A program made the position numbers and the translations under genes. A DNA stretch of 26,342 nt from Phenylobacterium aquaticum (GTDB lineage Bacteria; Pseudomonadota; Alphaproteobacteria; Caulobacterales; Caulobacteraceae): positions 1-26,342 of the forward strand of contig NZ_CANCLE010000040.1 in the NCBI RefSeq assembly GCF_947378715.1. The letters run 5' to 3'. This document shows, piece by piece, positions 1-7,413 of the stretch. How positions within the stretch are numbered: position 1 is the first letter of the stretch; each line of letters starts with the position of its first letter. The notes below the pieces were generated by a model. It did no database searches. It saw nothing but the letters and a program-made list of their open reading frames with translations, and had not been told where the DNA came from.

Positions 1-929
1 GGTTGCGGCTGACCGCCGTGGGCGAGGCCCCGGCCCTGCCCTCCCTGGCCGATGTCCGCGCCCTGAACAATCCCCGGCGGGCGGAGGTGGTCGAGGCCTT
101 CATGGCCGGGTTCCGCAAGGTGCGCGCCCTGTTCGAGGCGCCGGAGCTGGCCTGGCTGGGTCGCGGCCGCCGCACAGCCCGCACCCACATGTTGCTGGAG
201 CAACTGTTCTGGGCGGCGGCCTGGCTGCCCAAGTATGATCCCGAGGACTATCCCCGGATCTGCGAGCGGATGTACGACATCCTGATCGGCGGCTTCGCGG
301 CGCCCGGCGCGGAATGGGCCCCGATCCCGGCGCCCCTGGCCGAGCTGGCGGCCGGCGAGGGCCAGGAGAACGGGCGCGAGACCTTCCTGCTGGCCGCCAC
401 CCGGCTGATCAATGCGCGCGGCTACAAGGGCGCCTCGGTCGACAAGATCTCCGCCGAACTGAACGTCACCAAGGGCTCGTTCTATCACCACCATGACGCC
501 AAGGATGACCTGGTGGTGGCCTGTTTCGACCGCACCTTCGAGGTGATGCGCCGCGTCCAGCGCCTGGCCATGGCCCTGCCCGGAGATCAGTGGACCAGGC
601 TGTCCAGCGCCGCCGCCGCGCTCACCGAATACCAACTGTCGGAATATGGACCGCTGCTGCGCACCTCGGCCCTGTCAGCCCTGCCCGAGGCGATCCGCGA
701 GGAACAGGTCGCCCATTCCAACCGGGTGTCGGACCGTTTCGCCTCGATGATCTCCGACGGCATCGCCGAGGGCTCGATCCGCCCCGTCGACCCGGCCATC
801 GCCGCCCAGATGCTCAACGCCACCCTGAACGCCGGCGCCGAACTGGCCTTCTGGGTGCCCGGCGTCACTCAGAAGGCGGCCCCTTCGGTCTTCGCCCGGC
901 CCCTGCTGATGGGCGTCTTCATCCGCTGA
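1..929 (+). CDS. TetR-family regulator, tandem-domain, 5'-truncated by window edge
   Basis: DNA-binding transcriptional repressor. The visible 308 residues hold two parts. Residues ~25-100 look like the helical ligand-binding half of a first TetR unit. A complete second TetR unit follows, with its helix-turn-helix at ~126-172 (motif ASVDKISAELNVTKGSFYHHH, with the usual F-Y-x-H recognition-helix end). The frame is open to base 1. The TTG at 3 is the first possible start, but it falls inside the first unit, so the real start is very probably upstream and the full protein is a double TetR. The stop (927-929) lies 3 nt from the stop of the convergent MFS gene. The gene may regulate the adjacent transporter operon; that is inferred from position only. 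Confidence 0.85.
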   Translation, partial: LRLTAVGEAPALPSLADVRALNNPRRAEVVEAFMAGFRKVRALFEAPELAWLGRGRRTARTHMLLEQLFWAAAWLPKYDPEDYPRICERMYDILIGGFAAPGAEWAPIPAPLAELAAGEGQENGRETFLLAATRLINARGYKGASVDKISAELNVTKGSFYHHHDAKDDLVVACFDRTFEVMRRVQRLAMALPGDQWTRLSSAAAALTEYQLSEYGPLLRTSALSALPEAIREEQVAHSNRVSDRFASMISDGIAEGSIRPVDPAIAAQMLNATLNAGAELAFWVPGVTQKAAPSVFARPLLMGVFIR

Positions 930-932
930 GCC

Positions 933-2414
933 TCAGCCGAGGTGGCCCTCGGACGAGGCGGGTTCGCCCTCGCCGGCCAGATCGGCCGCCGCCGCCAGCT
1001 GGCGCAGGGACTCCGCGTGGCTCTCGCGGGTGATGCGGTAGCCGGACACCGCCAGGATCGCCAGGACATAGAGGGTCGCCAGGGTCGGCACATAGATCAG
1101 GCCCAGGTGGCGAACGACCTCCGCCGGGACCTGGCCAGGCTTGGCGTGCTGCGGGAAGTGGGCGGCGGCCAGCATCATGCCCGAGGCGAAGATGCCGATC
1201 CCCGACACCGCCTTGGCGACGAAGGCCGAGGCGGCGAAGAACAGCCCCTCCGACCGGTGGCCGGTGCGCAGTTCGGAATCCTCCACCACGTCGGCGATCA
1301 TGGAGGACATCAGGATGCCCGCAGTGATCGAGCAGCCGGTGGAGATGATGTTCTGGGCGAACACCAGGGGAAAGACCCAGGGGGTGTGATTGGGCGGGAA
1401 GACGCCCGCCAGTCGCAGGGAGATGGGGATCGCCCCGACCACCAGGGCGCCGGCGATCAGGCTCATAGAGGCGGTCTTCTTGCCCCAGCGCTTGGACAGG
1501 ATGGGGGCGGCGGCGAAGGCGCAAAGCGCCGCCGTCAGGCTGGAGAAGGTGAAGAGCGCAATCTGGGCGGAGGAGAATTCCCAGAAATAGGTAGCCATAT
1601 AGAGCGCCATCGACAGGGCCAACCCGCCCGCCATGGCCGTGCACAGGCTGCCCGCCAGCACCCGCAGGAACGAGGCGTGGGCCAGGGTGCCCAGCATCTC
1701 CCGCCCCAGTTGGAGAAGCGTCAACTTGCGGTGCGGCGCGGCGCGCAGATAGGGGATCTGGCCATGGGTGCCCCCGGCCGAGATCAGGATCGCCACTAGC
1801 ATCAAGAGCGCCGAAGCCAGGCCGTAGTGGGCGTAGCCCTCCGCGTTCAGTTGGCCGATCTTGTGCGCGGCGTCGGGCTTCAGGAAGATCTTCAGCGCCG
1901 CGAAATACATGATCAGCCCGCCGATCCAGCCGAACAGGAAGCGGTAGGACAGGAGCTTGGTGCGCTCGTCATATTCGGTGGTCAGCTCGGCGGCCAACGC
2001 AGAGGAGGGGATCTCGTAGCAGGTGATGAAGCTGCGGATCAGGATCGCCGTGGCGATCAGATAATAGAACAGATCCTGAGGCCCGAGGCCGCGCGGCGGA
2101 TTCCAGAGCAGCAGATAGGAGACCGCCACCGGGATGGCGGCGGCGTACATGAACGGGTGCCGGCGACCCCAGCGCGAGCGCCAGTTGTCGGAGATCTGGC
2201 CGACAATCGGATCCAGGAAGGCGTCCACGAACAGGGCCGCCATGATCGCCAGACCCACGGTCTGGGCCGGCAGCCCCATCACCTGATTGTAGAAGATCAG
2301 CAGGAAATAGGAGAAGCCGTTGTCTTTCACCCCGAAGGCCACCGACCCGAAGCCGTAGAAGAACTTGGTTGTCAGGCTGAGGCGGCGGGCAGAGGGCGCG
2401 GCGGCGTCGGTCAC
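933..2414 (-). CDS. GPH-family MFS cation symporter (MFS_2/MelB-like), copy 2
   Basis: Inner-membrane secondary transporter of the glycoside-pentoside-hexuronide:cation symporter type, 493 aa with about 12 hydrophobic segments. Family marks are DAFLDPIVGQISDN followed by WGRRHPFMY after TM2 (the MelB acidic pair region), YEIPSSALAAELTTEYDERT in the middle loop, and SSMIADVVEDSELRTGHRSEG in the C-terminal half. The start is GTG (2412-2414) with AGGA about 10 nt upstream. It lies 34 nt downstream of a paralogous transporter on the same strand, so the two are almost certainly one transcript. The substrate is unknown: GPH proteins near TonB receptors in Caulobacterales and sphingomonads often carry sugars or other organic acids, but nothing here fixes it. 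Confidence 0.88.
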   Translation of the reverse strand: MTDAAAPSARRLSLTTKFFYGFGSVAFGVKDNGFSYFLLIFYNQVMGLPAQTVGLAIMAALFVDAFLDPIVGQISDNWRSRWGRRHPFMYAAAIPVAVSYLLLWNPPRGLGPQDLFYYLIATAILIRSFITCYEIPSSALAAELTTEYDERTKLLSYRFLFGWIGGLIMYFAALKIFLKPDAAHKIGQLNAEGYAHYGLASALLMLVAILISAGGTHGQIPYLRAAPHRKLTLLQLGREMLGTLAHASFLRVLAGSLCTAMAGGLALSMALYMATYFWEFSSAQIALFTFSSLTAALCAFAAAPILSKRWGKKTASMSLIAGALVVGAIPISLRLAGVFPPNHTPWVFPLVFAQNIISTGCSITAGILMSSMIADVVEDSELRTGHRSEGLFFAASAFVAKAVSGIGIFASGMMLAAAHFPQHAKPGQVPAEVVRHLGLIYVPTLATLYVLAILAVSGYRITRESHAESLRQLAAAADLAGEGEPASSEGHLG

Positions 2415-2448
2415 GAGAGACTATCCTGCGGGTTGGAGGAAACGGGGC

Positions 2449-3948
2449 TCACGCGAGGCCGCCGGGGCCGGCGACGGCGGGGCGGCCTTCGAGCTCCTCG
2501 CCCAGTTCGGCGAGGGCGGCGGCCTGGGCCAGGGTGGCCAGGTTCTTCTCGTGGGTCTCGCGGTCGATCTTGTAGAACACCAGCACCAGGATCGAGAGGC
2601 CGCTCATGCCCGCCGTCACCGGCAGATAGAGCAGCGACAGGTGACGCATGATCTCCGGCGACACCGTGCCGGGCGCGGCGTGACTGGGGAAGGCGACCAC
2701 GGTCAGGAGCACGCCCGACAGGAACACCCCGATGCCAGAGGTGAACTTGTTGAGCAGGCCATTGGCGGCGAACAGCAGCCCCTCGGACCGCACGCCGGTC
2801 TTCACGGCCGCGTCCTCGACCACGTCAGCGATCATCGAGGAGATGATGATGAAGCCGGTGATGGCCAGGGTCGTGGCGATGAAGAAGTCGCCGACCAGGA
2901 AGGGCATGATCCAGGGCGAGCCGTTGGCCGGCGCCAGGCCGAGCAGGCGAAGGCCCTGCGGCAGGGCGGTCGTCACCACCGAGACCGTGAACAGGGTCAG
3001 CATCGCCCGCTTCTTGCCCAGCAGCCGCGAGGCCGGCGCGGCCAGGGCCACCCCGAACAGGGAGGCGGCCACGCCGGCCAGGCCGATCAGCGAGACGCCC
3101 GCAGCTTTCATCCCCCAGAGCTCGACATAGAAATACTGGCTGAGCGCGCCGCTCAGGCCCATCGACACCCCCGAGCACAGGCCCGACAGCATGACCACGA
3201 TCAGCGACGGGTTGGTGATGGTGCCCCAGACCTCGCGCACCACCTGGGCGGTCGGGACCTTGCGCACCGGCGGCTGGATCAGGGTCTTGATATGCCGGTG
3301 GGTGCCGATCGAGGACAGGAAGATCGTGCTGGCCATCACCAGGCCGGCAGTCAGGCCATAGAGGCCATAGCCGGAACGGCTGAGAATCCCGCCGTGCTCG
3401 GGGCTCAGGAACACCCGATAGAGCAGGACATTCATGCCCAGGCCGCCGACGACGCCGAAGAAAAAGCGATAGCTGAACAGGCCCGTGCGGTCGTTGTAGT
3501 CCGGCGCCAGTTCGGGAGCGAGCGCCTGGCTGGGCACCTCATAGAAGCTGACTGCCAGGCGCATCAGCACCAGCAGCAGGATCAGCGTCGGCCCAGCCCG
3601 GGCCGGACCCCATTCCGGCGGCGTGTTCCAGAAGGCGAAACAGGCCACGGCCACCAGGGGAACCGACAGATACATCAGCGGATGGCGCCGGCCCCAGCGC
3701 GTGCGCAGCTTGTCCGAGAAGTGACCGATCATCGGATCGATCAGGGCGTCGAGCATCAGGGTCAACATGATCGCCGTGCCGACCCACAGCGCCGGCAGGC
3801 CGATCACCCGGTTCAGATAGGGCTGCAGCACCGACGACGACAGTCCCAGCGAGGACACTCCGAAGGCCACCGAGCCCACGCCATAGAGGGTCTTGGTGCC
3901 GAACCCCAGGCGAGGGGGCGATCTGGGAACGGACGCGGTTTGGGTCAT
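2449..3948 (-). CDS. GPH-family MFS cation symporter (MFS_2/MelB-like), copy 1
   Basis: Paralogue of the following gene, 499 aa from ATG 3948. It carries the same family marks: DALIDPMIGHFSDK then WGRRHPLMY, YEVPSQALAPELAPDYNDRT, and SSMIADVVEDAAVKTGVRSEG. The open frame extends to 4245, but that 99-residue extension is Pro/Arg-rich without hydrophobic segments, and homology to the paralogue starts right after 3948, so ATG 3948 is preferred. No clear Shine-Dalgarno precedes it. A possible promoter (TTGCTG, 17 nt, AATATT; 3992-3964) would start the RNA only ~9 nt before the ATG, giving a near-leaderless message. First gene of a two-gene operon. Confidence 0.86.
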   Translation of the reverse strand: MTQTASVPRSPPRLGFGTKTLYGVGSVAFGVSSLGLSSSVLQPYLNRVIGLPALWVGTAIMLTLMLDALIDPMIGHFSDKLRTRWGRRHPLMYLSVPLVAVACFAFWNTPPEWGPARAGPTLILLLVLMRLAVSFYEVPSQALAPELAPDYNDRTGLFSYRFFFGVVGGLGMNVLLYRVFLSPEHGGILSRSGYGLYGLTAGLVMASTIFLSSIGTHRHIKTLIQPPVRKVPTAQVVREVWGTITNPSLIVVMLSGLCSGVSMGLSGALSQYFYVELWGMKAAGVSLIGLAGVAASLFGVALAAPASRLLGKKRAMLTLFTVSVVTTALPQGLRLLGLAPANGSPWIMPFLVGDFFIATTLAITGFIIISSMIADVVEDAAVKTGVRSEGLLFAANGLLNKFTSGIGVFLSGVLLTVVAFPSHAAPGTVSPEIMRHLSLLYLPVTAGMSGLSILVLVFYKIDRETHEKNLATLAQAAALAELGEELEGRPAVAGPGGLA

Positions 3949-3963
3949 GGACGGTTCGTTTCG

Positions 3964-3992
3964 AATATTGGGTATGAAATCAGGCGCAGCAA
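3964..3992 (-). promoter_or_regulatory. candidate promoter of the GPH transporter operon
   Basis: On the minus strand, TTGCTG (3992-3987) and AATATT (3969-3964) are separated by 17 nt. The matches to -35/-10 consensus are only partial (about 3/6 and 4/6). The AT-rich -10 stands out in a GC-rich background. The implied start site is ~3957. Confidence 0.3.
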
Positions 3993-4184
3993 AGGACGGC
4001 GTGGGGTGGACTAGTCGCGGTGGGGCGGCGTGCGGTGGCGCGGGAGCGGGCCAGAGACAGACAGGCCCAAGGCGGGCGCGGTTTTGGCGGTCATGCGGCT
4101 TCGTCCCTGGGCGCGGCGCCCTCACCTCCACGGAGGTCGGACACCGACATTGTTGCCTCAGAGCGTGCGGGAGGCCCTTCCACC

Positions 4185-4213
4185 CGTCAACGGTTTTGAT
4201 CTTACGGTTTTGA
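4185..4213 (-). promoter_or_regulatory. tandem 10-bp direct repeats abutting a TTGACG -35-like hexamer
   Basis: On the minus strand TCAAAACCGT occurs twice (4213-4204 and 4199-4190) with a 4-nt gap. The last T of the second copy is the first T of TTGACG (4190-4185). This is the layout expected for an activator or repressor site beside a -35 box of the transporter operon. No good -10 hexamer is visible 16-18 nt downstream, so the promoter part is weak. Confidence 0.35.
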
Positions 4214-4246
4214 AACACTGGCCGGGGGCCAGGCCCGTCGACCACG

Positions 4247-4279
4247 AAAAACGGGCGCGTCGGCCAACGGCGCGCCCGT
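4247..4279 (-). terminator. intrinsic terminator of the TonB-receptor transcript
   Basis: ACGGGCGCG (4251-4259) pairs with CGCGCCCGT (4271-4279) around an 11-nt loop. Read on the minus strand the stem is followed directly by five T (4251-4247). It lies about 165 nt downstream of the receptor stop codon. Confidence 0.65.
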
Positions 4280-4355
4280 AAGATCGTCCTAGAGGAATGC
4301 TAGACGCTACTGGAACTTCGCGCACCGTCGGGAGCGCGAACCGCCCCGCCCTGGC

Positions 4356-4376
4356 TCCTGGAAAAGCGTTCCAGGA
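4356..4376. repeat. 8-bp inverted repeat (hairpin) downstream of the TonB receptor
   Basis: TCCTGGAA (4356-4363) and TTCCAGGA (4369-4376) form a perfect stem with a 5-nt loop. There is no T-tract. It probably stabilises the receptor mRNA 3' end or is a pause site. Confidence 0.4.
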
Positions 4377-4402
4377 CAGGCCGGGCCGTCTCAGGAGGAG
4401 CG

Positions 4403-4433
4403 CCTTCCCCGCCGCCTCGCGGGGCGGGGAAGG
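4403..4433 (-). terminator. GC-rich hairpin just after the TonB-receptor stop codon
   Basis: CCTTCCCCGCC (4403-4413) pairs perfectly with GGCGGGGAAGG (4423-4433), an 11-bp stem with a 9-nt loop, 9 nt beyond the stop codon. It lacks a U-tract, so it is a terminator-like or 3'-protective structure rather than a classic intrinsic terminator. Confidence 0.4.
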
Positions 4434-4442
4434 GTCTCAGGA

Positions 4443-7190
4443 TCAGAAGAACCGGTATTGCAGCTCGAGACCATAGGTCCGGGGCGGGGTCAGTTCGAGG
4501 TTTTGACCGCCGTTCAGGAACTGATCGCTGGCCACGGTCGCGCTTCTGTTGCGGTTCGAGGCGACCACGGCGGCGTCATAGCCGTCGGTGTCAGCCACGT
4601 TCTTCACGTAGGCGATGATCGTGTACTTGTTGCCCTTCGGAGCCCAGTGGGCGCGAAGGTCGATCTGGTCCCAAGACGGAGCAGAGTTCCAGGGCTTCGA
4701 GAAGACGTTGGCATAGGCCTTGTCGCGATAGATGTAGCTCGCGCTCAGGGTCAGGGTGCCGGGCTCCATGAAGAAGGAGTAGCTGCCATTGACCGCGATC
4801 TTGGTCTTCGGCGCCTGGGGCAGGCTGTTGCCAACGATGCTGACCGCGCCGGTGTTGACGTTGTCGTTCACATCGACCAGCAGGTCGCTCTTGAGGATCC
4901 GGGTTTCGTCATAGGAGTAGTCGAGGGTCAGCCGCAGGGGCTGGATCGGCTGCCAGATCACGTCCAGTTCCAGACCATCCGACCGCGACTTGGCGACATT
5001 GATGAACTGGTTGACGTTGGTGGGGCCGACCCGGACCGTCACCGGAGCCTGCAGGTTGCGATAGTCCAGATAGTAGAGGGCGGCATTGACCTGCAGGGTG
5101 CGGCCAATGCTCTTCTTGAAGCCGATTTCGTAGGAATTGACGAACTCGGGATCAGCTTCCGGGGCGACCAGGAAGCTGCCGGCCGACAGACCGAAGGCCT
5201 TGTAGCCACGGCTGTAGCGGGCGTAGCCCATGGTGCCTTCGCTCGGATCCCACTGGACGCCGAAGGTGCCGGTCACGGCGTCCGAGGTGTCGCCCAGATT
5301 GCGGGCGGCGACGCCGGTGGCCGGATCGATGGTGTACTGCTTGCAGACGGCGCCGGTGCAGACGGTCGGGCTGGTCACGCCCTTGGCGCCGGCCGCGGTC
5401 GTGGTCGGAGCCAGGGTCGCGGTCAGGTCCATGGCGCCGTTGCCCAGGCCGCCCAGAGGAGCCAGGGCGTTGCCGAGGCCAAAGGCCTTGCCGACCGCCG
5501 GAAGCGCGCCGAGGTTGCCCAGCAGGCTGCCCCAGTTGGCCGCAGTGCCCGGACCGAAGCCGGCCAGGCCGATGGCCGGATAGAGGCCCGCATAGCAGAC
5601 GTCGGAGTTACAGACGATCCGGCGATATTCCGTCCCGAACTTGTGGTCCTTGGTGTAGCGCAGGCCCAAGGTGAACTTCAGGGTGTCGGTCGCCTTCCAG
5701 TCGATCTGGCCGAATACGGCCTTGCTCTCGGTGGTCAGGGCGTAGTGACCCGCCGACCAGACACCGTCCGGGTTCGGCGCGGCGCCGAGGATCGGGGTCT
5801 GCAGCGAGGATTGACCCTTCAGGAAGAAGTCGGCGGTGCTGCCGGTCCCGGAGTACTTTTCGTTATAGTAGTAGACCCCGGCGATCCACTGCAGCGGCGA
5901 GTCCGTCGTCGACGCGATGTTGATCTCGTGGCTGTACCACGTCGGGTACTCGAAATAGTGATAGGTGTTGTCGGCATTGACCGTCATCGGGCTGCAGTCG
6001 ACGGTCGAGATGCCAAACCCGTAGAGGGTGTGGACATTGCCGCAGACCGAGCCAGCCGCCAGCGGAATCTGGTAGGACTTGACGTTGGTGGCGTCGGTGT
6101 CGCCGGTCAGGTCGTACTTATAGTTCTGCAGACCGCCGATGTACTTAATGTCGAAGGTCGGCAGGTGATAGGCGAAGTTCGCGGTGAACGAATGCACGTC
6201 GGTCAGTGTGACGTGCTGCGCTTCGTTGGTGTTGAACTTGCGCGGATCGCTCAGCGCCGGGTTGGTGGTGGTCGTGCCGCTGCCGAACTGCACCAGGCTG
6301 CCGGGGACGATGCCCGACACGCCGGTTTCCGGCGTGTAGCCGTGGGCCGAGTTGTAGACGATCGAGAAGTTCGGATCGGTCAGGCCGGTTTCGTACGGAC
6401 CGTTGAGGTAGCCGGCGCGGGCGCCCGGACCACCGCGGTTGTTCCACTCCAGGGTCTTGTAGTTCATCCACAGGTCGGCGTTCTCGCCGAACTGGGCCTT
6501 CACCTGGAACTGGACTTCGTACTCGTCACGCTTGCTGCCTTCGGTCGGCATGCCCTTGTTGACGTTGGTGTAGTAGCCTTCGTTCTGATTGAGCTTGTAG
6601 CCCGAGACCCGAACGCTGAGGTTTTCAGCCAGCGGGCCGGACGCGGCGCCCTGGAAGTTGGTGAAGCCGAAGTTCTCCGCGATCGCGCGGACCTCGGCAT
6701 AGGGCGTGTCGGTCGGACGCGCCGAGATCACGTTGACGGTGCCGCCGATGGCGTTGCGGCCGTACAGCGTGCCCTGCGGACCACGCAGGATTTCCACCCG
6801 GTCGGTTTCCAGCGGCGGGCCGCCGGCCAGAACGGTCGAGGTGGTGAACAGGCCGTCGATATAGATGGCCACGGCGCCGTCCACCGAGTGGACGTTCGTC
6901 AGGCGGCCGATGCCGCGCATGCTCGCCCGGTCATTGGCGGATTGATAGACGAAGCCAGGCGTGAAGTTGGTGAGGTCCTGGATCGAGCTGATCCCGACCA
7001 GATCGCGCTGTTTGCTGGTGAAAGCCGAAATGGCGATCGGCACGTCCTGAAGGCTCTGCTCACGCTTTTCAGCGGTGACCACCAGTTCTTCGATCGTGGT
7101 CGATTGAGAGCCCTGCGCGTGTGCCGCGCCTGCGAAAATTACAACCGCAAGTGAAGCAGTCGCAAAGAGTCCCATCCTGTTACGGATCAA
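4443..7190 (-). CDS. TonB-dependent outer-membrane receptor
   Basis: Outer-membrane beta-barrel for energy-dependent import, 915 aa. Residues 1-25 are a signal peptide (IRNRMGLFATASL... ending AGAAHA before Gln). A TonB-box/plug start follows (EELVVTAEKREQSLQDVPI), then the plug with DRVEILRGPQGTLYGRNAIGG, then the barrel ending in the aromatic residues YRFF. I place the start at TTG 7190 because GGGGAGG sits ~5 nt upstream and the n-region then gains two arginines. The ATG at 7175 would give an uncharged signal start, and the frame further upstream is unsupported. An Ala/Gly-rich loop (~5370-5560) and three pairs of cysteines are unusual. Divergent from the dehydrogenase gene, with terminators downstream; it probably supplies the substrate of the local metabolic genes. 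Confidence 0.92.
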   Translation of the reverse strand: MIRNRMGLFATASLAVVIFAGAAHAQGSQSTTIEELVVTAEKREQSLQDVPIAISAFTSKQRDLVGISSIQDLTNFTPGFVYQSANDRASMRGIGRLTNVHSVDGAVAIYIDGLFTTSTVLAGGPPLETDRVEILRGPQGTLYGRNAIGGTVNVISARPTDTPYAEVRAIAENFGFTNFQGAASGPLAENLSVRVSGYKLNQNEGYYTNVNKGMPTEGSKRDEYEVQFQVKAQFGENADLWMNYKTLEWNNRGGPGARAGYLNGPYETGLTDPNFSIVYNSAHGYTPETGVSGIVPGSLVQFGSGTTTTNPALSDPRKFNTNEAQHVTLTDVHSFTANFAYHLPTFDIKYIGGLQNYKYDLTGDTDATNVKSYQIPLAAGSVCGNVHTLYGFGISTVDCSPMTVNADNTYHYFEYPTWYSHEINIASTTDSPLQWIAGVYYYNEKYSGTGSTADFFLKGQSSLQTPILGAAPNPDGVWSAGHYALTTESKAVFGQIDWKATDTLKFTLGLRYTKDHKFGTEYRRIVCNSDVCYAGLYPAIGLAGFGPGTAANWGSLLGNLGALPAVGKAFGLGNALAPLGGLGNGAMDLTATLAPTTTAAGAKGVTSPTVCTGAVCKQYTIDPATGVAARNLGDTSDAVTGTFGVQWDPSEGTMGYARYSRGYKAFGLSAGSFLVAPEADPEFVNSYEIGFKKSIGRTLQVNAALYYLDYRNLQAPVTVRVGPTNVNQFINVAKSRSDGLELDVIWQPIQPLRLTLDYSYDETRILKSDLLVDVNDNVNTGAVSIVGNSLPQAPKTKIAVNGSYSFFMEPGTLTLSASYIYRDKAYANVFSKPWNSAPSWDQIDLRAHWAPKGNKYTIIAYVKNVADTDGYDAAVVASNRNRSATVASDQFLNGGQNLELTPPRTYGLELQYRFF

Positions 7191-7288
7191 AATCGCCTCC
7201 CCTAATTGGCTCTTTGGCCAGCGCGAATACCGCGTTTCAGAAAGACTGTTTCGGCGCAGACCCGACGTCAAGCGGCGGGGTTACCCCA

Positions 7289-7314
7289 GTGTAATATTTC
7301 ACCTCGATTTACAC
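7289..7314. promoter_or_regulatory. inverted repeat GTGTAA-N14-TTACAC in a divergent promoter region
   Basis: GTGTAA (7289-7294) and TTACAC (7309-7314) form a 6-bp dyad with a 14-nt spacer, midway between the receptor and dehydrogenase genes. On the minus strand the right arm coincides with a -10-like TGTAAA (7313-7308) lying 18 nt after TTGTCC (7337-7332), a plausible receptor promoter. The dyad would then cover -10 to +12, a typical repressor-operator position. Confidence 0.4.
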
Positions 7315-7413
7315 CCAAGAGTGCATTGAGCGGACAAAATACAATCCACAGTGTCATGTTTGCTCAATCGCTTGCGGCGGCTAAGGTCCCAATCACAAAA
7401 TGGGGAGTGGGTC

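Larger units (their letters stand above)
3949..4442. other. 494-nt intergenic region between the TonB receptor and the transporter operon
   Basis: No convincing gene. Contents in order: a candidate promoter next to the transporter start (3964-3992); a G-rich stretch (about 4000-4130) with no recognisable element; a pair of 10-bp direct repeats next to a TTGACG (4185-4213); a GC-rich stem-loop followed by five T on the minus strand (4247-4279); and two further hairpins (4356-4376 and 4403-4433) directly downstream of the receptor gene. Confidence 0.6.

Noticed and set aside
2365..4014. 549-codon plus-strand ORF opposite the GPH transporters
   Set aside because: Composition dominated by Q/H/R/G with no domain; shadow of the real minus-strand genes.
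3949..4245. N-terminal extension of the first GPH transporter
   Set aside because: 99 residues rich in Pro/Arg, no match in the paralogous neighbour, and it would swallow the promoter region.
4458..7154. 898-codon plus-strand ORF opposite the TonB receptor
   Set aside because: No recognisable domain, low-complexity V/G/R/D composition; it arises from high-GC codon bias on the opposite strand of a clear receptor gene.
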